From Minisyncoccota bacterium (GTDB lineage Bacteria > Verrucomicrobiota > Lentisphaeria > Oligosphaerales > MVZH01): 7,599 nt of DNA. Under the pieces are notes generated by a model that saw only the letters and a program-made list of their open reading frames with translations, was not told the origin of the DNA and made no database searches. Below are positions 1-6,413 of this stretch, in pieces. Each line of letters opens with the position of its first letter. Position 1 is the stretch's first letter. The DNA lies in the NCBI GenBank assembly GCA_021734725.1, contig JAIPIM010000196.1, forward strand, positions 1 through 7,599, written 5' to 3'. Position numbers and translations under genes: made by a program.

Positions 1-52
1 TTCCCGTGTCAGGGGCAACGGAATCGCCGCCATCCTGACAACCGACGGATAA
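1..52 (+). CDS. Possible 3' end of an upstream gene (very short, uncertain)
   Basis: In the second forward frame, sixteen sense codons run from base 2 to a TAA at 50-52 and would end a protein in ...GNGIAAILTTDG. The frame is open to the window edge, so it could be the C-terminus of a gene starting outside. The stretch is too short to recognise a family. A 7-bp inverted repeat (TGTCAGG at 7-13, CCTGACA at 34-40) overlaps it and could instead mean that this is non-coding. Treat it as a guess. Confidence 0.2.
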   Translation, partial: SRVRGNGIAAILTTDG

Positions 53-96
53 CAACAACAATTTCAACGAAAAATCACAACAACATCAACAAAAAT

Positions 97-136
97 TGAA
101 TCCGCGGTAAAATCGATTGGTTTTTTCACGGATTCA
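97..136. promoter_or_regulatory. Inverted repeat TGAATCCG / CGGATTCA, candidate operator
   Basis: A perfect 8-bp inverted repeat has its half-sites at 97-104 and 129-136, with centres 32 bp apart (about three helical turns). The right half falls inside the spacer of the promoter candidate at 123-151, and the left half lies just upstream of its -35. A palindrome, AATCGATT (111-118), sits between them. This arrangement would suit a dimeric regulator that loops or brackets RNA polymerase. Which regulator binds is unknown. A 6-of-8 match to the same half-site (CGAATCTG, 6376-6383) occurs in the leader of the PHP gene, which is too weak to prove shared control. Confidence 0.4.
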
Positions 137-151
137 GGACAAGTTTATTAT
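123..151 (+). promoter_or_regulatory. Sigma-70-like promoter candidate for the URO-D/oxidoreductase operon
   Basis: TTTTCA (123-128, 4 of 6 to TTGACA) is followed after 17 bp by TATTAT (146-151, 5 of 6 to TATAAT). Transcription would start near 158, giving a leader of about 26 nt before the ATG at 184. The DNA just upstream (about 50-96) is an A/C-rich, nearly G-free CAA-type tract. This is motif matching only. Confidence 0.4.
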
Positions 152-183
152 ACAAAACAAAGACATGAGTAAGGGGTTGTATC

Positions 184-1353
184 ATGACTTCACGCGACCG
201 CATGACAGCCGTGCTTGAGCATCGCTGTCCGGATCGGGTTCCCTATGATTTAGGGGGGACCCACGTCTCCGGGATCCATCAGATCGCTTACCGCAATTTA
301 TGCGGTTACTTGGGATTAAACGATTCCCCGGCACCGTTCGCGGACGACTTGCAACAGGTGGTTATACCGTCGGACGCCCTGCTTGACCGGCTTCGCGTCG
401 ACACGCGCGGCCTTTTCCCGCTGACCAGCCACAATTGGAACGTAAAGGGCGAAAACAAAGGCGATGCGTATGAGTTTGTCGACGAATGGGGGTTTCTTCA
501 ACGCTTTCCCAAGGACGGCTACTGGTGGAGCTTGGTGAAGTCCCCTCTGGACAGTCCGGTGGTGGACACGGGGCAGATCGCGAATCATTCGTGGCCCAAA
601 GCAGACTTGCCCGAACGAATCGCGGGATTGCGTGAGAAAGCGGAAACATTTCGGGCTCAAGGCAAGATCGTCATGCTCAAGGGGATCTGTGCCGGGTTGT
701 TTGAAATGGGCCAGCGCCTGCGCGGCATGGAAAATTTCCTCTGCGATGTCCTGACCGACCCGGACAGCGCTAAGCTTGTGCTCGATAAGTTTACCGAATT
801 GAAACTGCAATTCTGGGAAATGGGGTTGGACGAACTCGGCGACGTTGTGGATATCGTGGTGGAAGCGGACGACTACGGCACCCAGGAAAGCCAGTTGATC
901 TCTCCCGACACGTTTCGCCAATTGATGAAACCAAGGTTGAAGGAGATCTTCGACCTCATCAAGCGCAAGCTTGCCGAGAAGAAACCCGGCGGCGAACGCG
1001 GCTGGATCTTTTTCCACTCCTGCGGAAACGTCAGGCCGATCCTTCCGGATTTCATCGAGATAGGCGTGGATATCCTCAACCCGGTGCACGTGAATGCCGC
1101 GGGTATGGAACCGACGCGCTTGAAAAACGATTTCGGGTCGGAGTTAACCTTCTGGGGCGGTGGCGTGGAAACTCAGAATGTCCTGCCGCGCGGAACACCG
1201 GAGGATGTCCGGGAAGACGTTAAGCGCAACTTGGAGGTTCTGATGCCGGGCGGTGGCTATGTGTTCAATACGGTACACAACATTCAGGCCGAGGTGCCGC
1301 CGGAAAACATCATGGCCATGTGGGAAACACTCGACGAGTATGGAACATACTGA
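184..1353 (+). CDS. Uroporphyrinogen decarboxylase (URO-D) family protein, not canonical HemE
   Basis: This 389-residue cytoplasmic protein has the URO-D/methylcobamide methyltransferase TIM-barrel fold. The start is fixed by AAGGGG, 7 nt before ATG 184. Family landmarks in order are an N-terminal DRVP segment, DDYGTQ followed by an ISPDTF stretch in the middle, HSCGN at residues 278-282, FWGGGVETQ with VLPRGTPE, and FNTVHNIQ with PPENI near the C-terminus. His365 of the last motif aligns by position with the conserved C-terminal His of HemE. The HemE porphyrinogen-binding PVWxMRQAGR signature is absent, so haem synthesis is unlikely. H278-x-C280 resembles the zinc-binding HxC of MtaA/MtbA methyltransferases, but no cysteine follows it, so the third zinc ligand of those enzymes is missing. 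It is the first gene of a probable operon, 45 bp before the oxidoreductase. The family assignment is firm, but the reaction is unknown. A corrinoid-linked methyl transfer or a decarboxylation/lyase reaction are both possible. Confidence 0.9.
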   Translation: MTSRDRMTAVLEHRCPDRVPYDLGGTHVSGIHQIAYRNLCGYLGLNDSPAPFADDLQQVVIPSDALLDRLRVDTRGLFPLTSHNWNVKGENKGDAYEFVDEWGFLQRFPKDGYWWSLVKSPLDSPVVDTGQIANHSWPKADLPERIAGLREKAETFRAQGKIVMLKGICAGLFEMGQRLRGMENFLCDVLTDPDSAKLVLDKFTELKLQFWEMGLDELGDVVDIVVEADDYGTQESQLISPDTFRQLMKPRLKEIFDLIKRKLAEKKPGGERGWIFFHSCGNVRPILPDFIEIGVDILNPVHVNAAGMEPTRLKNDFGSELTFWGGGVETQNVLPRGTPEDVREDVKRNLEVLMPGGGYVFNTVHNIQAEVPPENIMAMWETLDEYGTY

Positions 1354-1398
1354 GCAGACAAGTCATTCTTTGAACCGGAAACAGAAAGAGGCAAAACC

Positions 1399-2439
1399 AT
1401 GACGATCAAAACGGCAATTTTGGGATATGGACGCAGCGGCAGCACACTGCACGCCGACCCGCTGGAGGAGCTCAAAGACGAGTTTACGGTTACCGCAATC
1501 TGCGATATCGACGCGGACGCAAGGAAGAAAGCAAAAGACCGTTTTGGCTGTGTTATTTACGACGACTACCAGGAGATGCTTGAGAAAGAAGACCTTGACC
1601 TGGTCGTGATTGTCACGCGCAGCGACCAGCACTGTGAAATGACGTGTGACTGTCTGCGTGGCGGAACGAACGTTCTGGTTACCAAACCATGGGCGGTCAA
1701 CGCGGCCGAAGCACGGCGAATGATTGCCGCTTCAGAGGAAAGCGGGAACACGCTGCTGCCGTGGCTGCCGGCACGATGGGGTTGCGATCTGGTGCGTTTG
1801 AAAGATATCATTGCGTCCGGTGTTATCGGTAAGGTTTTTATGGTGCGTCGACGCGAATTCAGTTTTGGTATTCGCACGGATTGGCAGACCCGGAAGACAT
1901 ATGGAGGGGGCTATCTGTTGAACTGGGGCCCCCACATTATTGACCAGGCGATTCAGCTCGTCGGAGAAAAGGTGGCCGGCGTGTGCGGCCAGCTTCGTCA
2001 GATCATCAATCCCGGCGATGTCGAGGATGTTTTTCATGCCGTTCTAACTACGGAATCCGGTGTTATCCTCTCGTGTGAATATACGATCGCCATCGACAAG
2101 CTTCCCAACTGGGTTATCCAGGGTGATCGCGGCACCATCTTCGTCAAGGAAAAAAGCGTGGAGGTGCATCACGTTGACATACCGGATGAGATTGACCCCT
2201 CTGCCTACCGGAATCAGCCGGAGATCACGGTGACCCGTGAGGAATTGGACGGCGAGCACCGCATCACCATGAGCAGCCGCTACGGCGACCCCTTTGTCAT
2301 CTACCCCGAAATTGCCAAAGCGTTGCGCGGTGAAGCAGACTATCCGGTGACAACGGCCAGCGCCCTCAAACTCACACAGGTTCTCGACGCCGTCCGCGAA
2401 TCGTCTGAAACGGGGAGAACAATCCAGCTTACCGGTTGA
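1399..2439 (+). CDS. Gfo/Idh/MocA family NAD(P)-dependent oxidoreductase
   Basis: This 346-residue protein belongs to the family that oxidises or reduces sugars, inositols and related polyols. The start ATG 1399 is preceded by GAGG with a 7-nt gap. Residues 1-120 form the Rossmann domain, with the dinucleotide-binding GYGRSG at 9-14 and an acidic residue after strand 2 (D36). The usual EKP active-site motif appears as T95-K96-P97, so the lysine is kept and the glutamate is replaced. The C-terminal α/β domain has GGG at 169-171 followed by GPHIID, giving the expected catalytic His179 and Asp182. There is no signal peptide, so it should be cytoplasmic. It follows the URO-D gene by 45 bp without a visible terminator, which supports co-transcription and a shared pathway. 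The substrate cannot be read from sequence. Dehydrogenase, isomerase-like or 1,5-anhydrosugar reductase roles are all found in the family. Confidence 0.93.
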   Translation: MTIKTAILGYGRSGSTLHADPLEELKDEFTVTAICDIDADARKKAKDRFGCVIYDDYQEMLEKEDLDLVVIVTRSDQHCEMTCDCLRGGTNVLVTKPWAVNAAEARRMIAASEESGNTLLPWLPARWGCDLVRLKDIIASGVIGKVFMVRRREFSFGIRTDWQTRKTYGGGYLLNWGPHIIDQAIQLVGEKVAGVCGQLRQIINPGDVEDVFHAVLTTESGVILSCEYTIAIDKLPNWVIQGDRGTIFVKEKSVEVHHVDIPDEIDPSAYRNQPEITVTREELDGEHRITMSSRYGDPFVIYPEIAKALRGEADYPVTTASALKLTQVLDAVRESSETGRTIQLTG

Positions 2440-2489
2440 CACCGAAGCGGATTACGGTGAGTGTTGACTTCATCGCCCGCCCTTATCGT

Positions 2490-2708
2490 CGCCCGCCTGT
2501 TGCGGCGTCGGAAATAATAGATTGTATCGTGATCCGGGTGGGTGTCTCCGGTGATGAACCGAACAGCCACATGACTGTAGGTCACCTCTTCAATCCCCTG
2601 GGACTCAAAGCGACCGGTCGCATAGCAGTAAATCAGCAGAGCGGCAAGCATCGACGGAGGGTACTGCTCACTGCCGGTGCCCCGATTGTTGACTTCGGCT
2701 GCGTGAAT
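2490..2708 (-). pseudogene. Remnant of IS1182-type transposase (N-terminal fragment)
   Basis: The minus strand between the two convergent operons encodes about 70 residues that read like the N-terminal part of IS1182/InsH-type transposases. From right to left they include AAEVNNRGTGSEQYPPS, then LLIYCYATGRF, IEEVTYSHVAVRFITGD, THPDHDTI and FRRRNRR. No start codon or upstream N-terminus is present: a stop lies at 2724-2726, beyond the right-hand inverted-repeat arm. The DDE catalytic domain of several hundred residues is wholly missing. Family resemblance ends near 2495; the frame then stays open by chance into the oxidoreductase gene. This is a dead insertion scar, not a gene. No terminal repeats or target duplication could be identified. 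The family name rests on recognised motifs, not on a database search. Confidence 0.8.
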
Positions 2709-2739
2709 TTGGCGCTTCCTAATTCACGCAGCCGAAGTC
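2691..2739. repeat. Perfect 19-bp inverted repeat with 11-nt loop at the convergent junction
   Basis: The arms at 2691-2709 and 2721-2739 are exact reverse complements (GACTTCGGCTGCGTGAATT and its complement), separated by 11 nt. The palindrome begins about 20 nt past the stop of the minus-strand URO-D gene and lies between two convergent genes, so the RNA from either strand could form a long hairpin and help end transcription. Neither side has a T-run, so it is not a textbook intrinsic terminator. The left arm also lies in the coding frame of the transposase remnant (read on the minus strand as IHAAEV), so it may be a rearrangement product. Confidence 0.8.
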
Positions 2740-2758
2740 CGACAGACCCCTAGAGGGA

Positions 2759-3910
2759 TCAGCGCAGTTTTTTCCACTCATCGATCATTGCCAGCGTGCT
2801 TTCCCACGGCATGATGCTGTGGGACGATACGCACTGGCACAATATCAGACAGCGTTTGTCGAAGCACTCGAACACATCGCGCACTGCCTGACGTGTTTCA
2901 GCCGGCCCCTTCCAAATGTGGTACGTACTGCTGGGACCCGTCCATATGGCATGGTCGGCACCCAGTTTTTCGCTGATCTTGTACATGTCCACATCGTTAA
3001 AGGCAATATCGATGCCGCGGTAGGAATCGAGAGGTAATCGTGCCAGGTAATCGAGGATAGGCATGACGCCGGTGTGTACGGTATAGGCTGAAACCATGCC
3101 GTGACGGCGGATTGCGCTGGCCTCGGCGAAAAGCCGTAACGCCAGCAGGCGTTCGAGCGTGTCAGGCGAATAAAAATCCGCTGTTTCGTAGAACCCGTTG
3201 CGCATTATGACGTCAACGCCGAGGTCCGCGTAAAGCTCGATCAGCCTCAGGTTGAGTTGATGCTCATGGTCAAGGTATGCTTCGACAAGTTCCGGATGAT
3301 CGATTGTCAGCAGACACAATTCCGCCGCTCCGAAGAGTTGCTGGGCACCGGTCAACCCCATCCCCACCGAAGCCGCGATGGCCAGCCCGTAGCGACGGGC
3401 CAGAGCCTTCCCTTGTTCCAGTGCCGCTGTATTTTTCGAAATATAGTCATCGCCCGCAAACGCCCGCAGTTGTTTGAAACATTCCAAATCTTCATGGGTC
3501 TGCAACCATGGTTCGACAAAATGGCCGATGTTAAAATCCGTGTAAAAGGGGATGTCCTTGCCATGCGGCCACAGGTCGTTATAGCGAATGGCGGCGTGAA
3601 GTTCCCCGGCGGGTGTTGCATAGGATTTATGCAGCATATCACCGTCCAGCCATGTTCGGGACTCAATTCCTGGTTCCGGCTGGATTGCGTCTACGGCCAC
3701 CGGCACGATTTGGTCCAACCCCAGCTGTTCTACCTGATACCGGAGTTGTTCTTCGTATCGCGCATCCCGCGGCCAGGGAAAATTCCACGTGTACCCACGC
3801 CGTTGTTGTGGGGTAAGAGCGTTGAAAAAACCGCAGCACGGCACATAATCCACCGGTTGTCTTCGAATAGCGGCAAGCAGTCGTTCACATGATGTCATGG
3901 GTGTAGCCAC
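2759..3910 (-). CDS. Second URO-D family protein, divergent subtype
   Basis: This 383-residue protein is a distant homologue of the first URO-D-like protein, not a tandem copy. I take GTG at 3910 as the start because GGAG lies 6 nt before it; an internal ATG at 3898 would be 12 nt further and poorly spaced. The barrel shows an RYxVEQLGLDQ segment, an FYSPDTLERLL stretch matching the SPxxF/L helix of the family, YTVHTG at 276-281, and LCQC with SSHSIMPWES near the end. His364 is in the position of the HemE C-terminal His. The HxCG zinc motif is reduced to H279-T-G. Cysteines 354, 358 and 360 cluster just before His364. The HemE porphyrin-binding N-terminus is absent. It lies downstream of the PHP hydrolase, 168 bp away and on the same strand, possibly under the same control. 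The fold is confident; the substrate and reaction are unknown. Confidence 0.85.
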   Translation of the reverse strand: MATPMTSCERLLAAIRRQPVDYVPCCGFFNALTPQQRRGYTWNFPWPRDARYEEQLRYQVEQLGLDQIVPVAVDAIQPEPGIESRTWLDGDMLHKSYATPAGELHAAIRYNDLWPHGKDIPFYTDFNIGHFVEPWLQTHEDLECFKQLRAFAGDDYISKNTAALEQGKALARRYGLAIAASVGMGLTGAQQLFGAAELCLLTIDHPELVEAYLDHEHQLNLRLIELYADLGVDVIMRNGFYETADFYSPDTLERLLALRLFAEASAIRRHGMVSAYTVHTGVMPILDYLARLPLDSYRGIDIAFNDVDMYKISEKLGADHAIWTGPSSTYHIWKGPAETRQAVRDVFECFDKRCLILCQCVSSHSIMPWESTLAMIDEWKKLR

Positions 3911-3936
3911 GTTTCTCTCCTTGTTGTGTTACGTTA

Positions 3937-3966
3937 GACTCTTGCGAAATAGCCTTCGCGCGAGTC
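3937..3966. repeat. Imperfect hairpin, outer element of the 3937-4056 repeat region
   Basis: GACTC (3937-3941) pairs with GAGTC (3962-3966). After one mismatch and a G-T wobble, GCGAA (3945-3949) pairs with TTCGC (3955-3959) around a short loop. The segment TTGCGAAAT (3942-3950) recurs inverted as ATTTCGCAA at 4044-4052, so the same short sequence bounds both ends of the intergenic repeat. On the minus strand it would lie in the leader of the second URO-D gene, 27 nt before its start codon. Confidence 0.55.
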
Positions 3967-3978
3967 GTTCGTGGTCCT

Positions 3979-4026
3979 TTGTTCTTAGTTCAAAACCACG
4001 CACCAAGAACCAAGAACTAAGAACAA
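3979..4026. repeat. Heptamer-type repeat core with 13-bp inverted repeat
   Basis: TTGTTCTTAGTTC (3979-3991) and its exact complement (4014-4026) flank a short core. Read on the minus strand, the region has a 7-nt rhythm: AGTTCTT, GGTTCTT, GGTGCGT, GGTTTTG. A second short inverted pair, CGTGGT (3970-3975) and ACCACG (3995-4000), overlaps the first and would compete with it in folding. Similar TTCTTGG/TTCTTAG heptamer strings are familiar to me as intergenic low-complexity repeats in several bacterial phyla. Their function is unknown. No coding potential is evident. Confidence 0.6.
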
Positions 4027-4056
4027 GAATTGCGAAAAACGACATTTCGCAATTCT
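4026..4056 (-). terminator. 12-bp stem hairpin downstream of the PHP gene, possible terminator
   Basis: AGAATTGCGAAA, read on the minus strand from 4056 to 4045, pairs exactly with 4037-4026 around a 7-nt loop. The hairpin starts 22 nt after the PHP stop codon. On the minus strand it is followed by a T-rich stretch (TGTTCTTAGTTCTT), interrupted by other bases, so termination would be partial at best. The same hairpin is the right-hand end of the repeat region at 3937-4056, so it may be part of a repeat instead of a dedicated terminator. Confidence 0.45.
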
Positions 4057-4078
4057 CTGGTATTACGTCTACGCCGTC

Positions 4079-6343
4079 CTACTGGCTGGAACCTGCCGTT
4101 ACCCATACGGGCGAAGACCAGCCGTGTGACCCGAAAAGCTGCTGGAGATTGGCGGGTAATGCTTCTCGAAAACGCAACCTTCCCTCGAGCAAGACCTTGA
4201 CGTAATAAAAATGCGTTCCGGCCCCAGGCCGTTCCTCAAAACCGGCAGAATATTCGTGTGTACCGTCAACGTCCCATGTTCTGACTGTGTCACCATCTCG
4301 GATAAGCTCTACGCTTTCAATGCCTGTCGGTGCCTGGACGTGCAGATCAACCTTCACTGAGTTGGCGGTGATCGTCTTGCCCATGGGCTGACCGTTGACT
4401 CGAAAATCTATCGCCACACGGTGGCCGGCCGTGGCAATACAGCGCCTGTTTCGCAAAGCATCGAGAATGCTATCCCGGGTTAGAGATTCGGCCCAAACGC
4501 CTGTCAGTGCGCCGCCGAGCCCGGGGTTGCGGCGGTGTTCGTCGCTGCCGCCGATCACGCCAAGCCGGTGTCCCGCCTTCAGTGCCGCGTGGTAAAACTC
4601 CGGTTCCCTTTCCAGGTAGGGATCCCACGACGACGCGGCCTCGATGTTTACTTCAAGTGGGTTGCCAAGTACGCGCCAGTGTTGATGGTGCGCGTGAGCG
4701 AATCCGCCATGACAGTCGAGGAATTCGTACAGGGCACGAGGATCCGCGCTGACTTCGTTCCAGCGGACAATGTCCGGCGTCGGCGCCGGAAGAAGAACGG
4801 ATCTGTGATCCACAATCAGTTCGTTCTCCACTTCACGCCGGCAGGTCCATTCGTACCCGATCAGCGCAACGAACGTGCCCGGCTCGTCAAACGCATCGGC
4901 AAGTGCGCAGCTCGTACGCCATTCATTATGGTTGAGCGGTACCACGTAATGATCGTTGTCCGTCATCAGCACGCCGTCCAGGGCCGCCTTGTGCTTTGCG
5001 GTGCGATAACACATGTCCACTTCCCCCTCCGCATCGCCGGAGAGCGCGGTATGACAGTGTAAGTCAAACCAGTAAAGCGAATAGGTTTTCCCGTCCGCTT
5101 CCATGACAGCACGTTCCGTACTCTTCATCTCCGGTTGTGGAAGATCGACAGGATGCCAGTCGTCCCAGGCTTCCCGCGGCAGTCGTGTTTTATCCAGAGG
5201 AAGACTGGCGAGAGGTTTGAATACAATTTGTCGCTCATCGGTAAACATACCTTCGTAGCACGCGACGGCCGGTTCCGATCCAAGGGCATGCGAGCCGGCG
5301 ATCTCGTAGTGCAGCCCCCCCTCCGCAAGGGCCATGGGTTTGCCCGCACCGTCATGGTTCAGACAACGTCCCCATAGAACGCCACGATTTTCACAGGTGG
5401 GACCGTCATGGATTTCTTTCTGCTCCCAAACCAGCGTGACACCTTGCGGCGTACGAAGCAGCATGGGATGACGACGGCGCCCGCAATACCCCCATACTCC
5501 GCGGGGTTTGGGGCTGAGGTCCAAGAGGCCGTGCGACAAATCGTCCACAGCGCCAAACGACTTTACGTGAGTCGCGCCATTCCGCATCGTCAGTCGGGCA
5601 GCCATCAGTTCGCATCGCGCGTCTGTCACGCCTTCCGGATTCATTACGTCCGTATCCCGTATCCAACCCACGTAAAGGGCGCCGTCAAGTCCGGTTACCG
5701 CATCCGCCGCCAACTGCCAACTTTGAGCCGATTCATCGGACAGACATACGATCTCCGTCTCGGTTTGCAGGTATATCCGGTAAGCCGAGCCATCCCACGC
5801 GTCGAAAACCAGCGCGAACCGGCCTCCCCAGAAAACGGGTACGGGCCGATACGCACGCAACGAGGCCGGGGTCTTCAGAATGTCCCGGACGCATTTCCCT
5901 TCCGCCTGCAGAAGCATGACGCGGGGGCCCTTTTCTTCTTCGCGAGTGACCGCCGCGAACACATCATCTTCCGCCTTCGCGCTTCGCTTCGTCAATAACC
6001 GGACCGTTTCGATAAAACTGCCTGCTTCAATCCAGTTCGGCAGGATGTCAGCCCCGGTTTTTGTCACGCGGAACCGTCGGCAGGACCAGCTGCCTGCTTC
6101 ACACACGGGTGCGTCAACCTCCCAAACGGCGTCCGCTACCTGGATGACGGACGGTTTGCCAACCGCATCGGAACGAAGGAGTTCACATTCACGGTCCTCG
6201 ACGCGGACACGCAGAAGCTCGCGGTCAGGGCGGTAAGCCGTCCACGCCAGGCACCGTCTATCGTCTCCGTCCCACGCCGGGGCGTACGGTACTCCATGGT
6301 CTGGGATGACATGCAAGTGGTCTTCGAAGGTTGTGCGCGGCAT
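4079..6343 (-). CDS. CehA/McbA-like PHP-domain metallohydrolase with long N-terminal domain
   Basis: This 754-residue protein starts at ATG 6343, with AAGGA 8 nt upstream. Residues 1 to about 415 form a β-rich region with repeated short Trp/Asp-containing strands, reminiscent of a β-propeller; I do not recognise it with certainty. Residues about 425-640 are a PHP metal-dependent hydrolase domain: FDLHCHT gives H429 and H431, TDNDH gives D462, D464 and H465, GYEW gives E498, AHAHH gives H550 and H552, and GGSDEH gives D601 and H603. All expected metal-site motifs are present, so it should be active. Residues about 645-754 are a C-terminal β-sandwich ending in SSPVWV, as in CehA/DUF3604-type proteins. 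There is no signal peptide or membrane segment. Relatives hydrolyse phosphoesters or, in CehA and McbA, carbaryl. The natural substrate here is unknown. It is divergent from the AraC regulator, which suggests direct control. Confidence 0.88.
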   Translation of the reverse strand: MPRTTFEDHLHVIPDHGVPYAPAWDGDDRRCLAWTAYRPDRELLRVRVEDRECELLRSDAVGKPSVIQVADAVWEVDAPVCEAGSWSCRRFRVTKTGADILPNWIEAGSFIETVRLLTKRSAKAEDDVFAAVTREEEKGPRVMLLQAEGKCVRDILKTPASLRAYRPVPVFWGGRFALVFDAWDGSAYRIYLQTETEIVCLSDESAQSWQLAADAVTGLDGALYVGWIRDTDVMNPEGVTDARCELMAARLTMRNGATHVKSFGAVDDLSHGLLDLSPKPRGVWGYCGRRRHPMLLRTPQGVTLVWEQKEIHDGPTCENRGVLWGRCLNHDGAGKPMALAEGGLHYEIAGSHALGSEPAVACYEGMFTDERQIVFKPLASLPLDKTRLPREAWDDWHPVDLPQPEMKSTERAVMEADGKTYSLYWFDLHCHTALSGDAEGEVDMCYRTAKHKAALDGVLMTDNDHYVVPLNHNEWRTSCALADAFDEPGTFVALIGYEWTCRREVENELIVDHRSVLLPAPTPDIVRWNEVSADPRALYEFLDCHGGFAHAHHQHWRVLGNPLEVNIEAASSWDPYLEREPEFYHAALKAGHRLGVIGGSDEHRRNPGLGGALTGVWAESLTRDSILDALRNRRCIATAGHRVAIDFRVNGQPMGKTITANSVKVDLHVQAPTGIESVELIRDGDTVRTWDVDGTHEYSAGFEERPGAGTHFYYVKVLLEGRLRFREALPANLQQLFGSHGWSSPVWVTAGSSQ

Positions 6344-6413
6344 CGCCTATTTCCTTTTCCTGTTGCCTCACTATTCGAATCTGTCTTTCACGACAGTGTA
6401 AATAATGTTTCTT

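Noticed and set aside
7..40. TGTCAGG/CCTGACA inverted repeat as a terminator of an upstream gene
   Set aside because: The 7-bp stem has a 20-nt loop and no T-run after it, and it may lie inside the end of a coding region.
316..1089. 257-codon open frame on the minus strand
   Set aside because: It is opposite the well-supported URO-D gene, has no recognisable motifs and reads as a shadow of that gene.
184..1353. Calling the URO-D genes hemE
   Set aside because: Both lack the N-terminal porphyrinogen-binding signature and sit in a catabolic-looking context without haem genes.
3257..3892. 211-codon forward open frame
   Set aside because: It lies entirely opposite the second URO-D gene, whose family motifs and ribosome site are clear; the forward product shows no domain-like pattern.
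3937..4056. CRISPR array
   Set aside because: The repeats are short heptamer-like units and inverted pairs without regular spacers; no cas-like gene is nearby.
3897..4205. 102-codon forward open frame across the repeat region
   Set aside because: Its middle is just the translation of the heptamer repeat and its end is antisense to the PHP gene; no ribosome site was seen.
5408..5998. 196-codon forward open frame
   Set aside because: It is antisense to the N-terminal half of the PHP protein and resembles no family. That half is less well identified, but the minus frame is continuous with the PHP domain.
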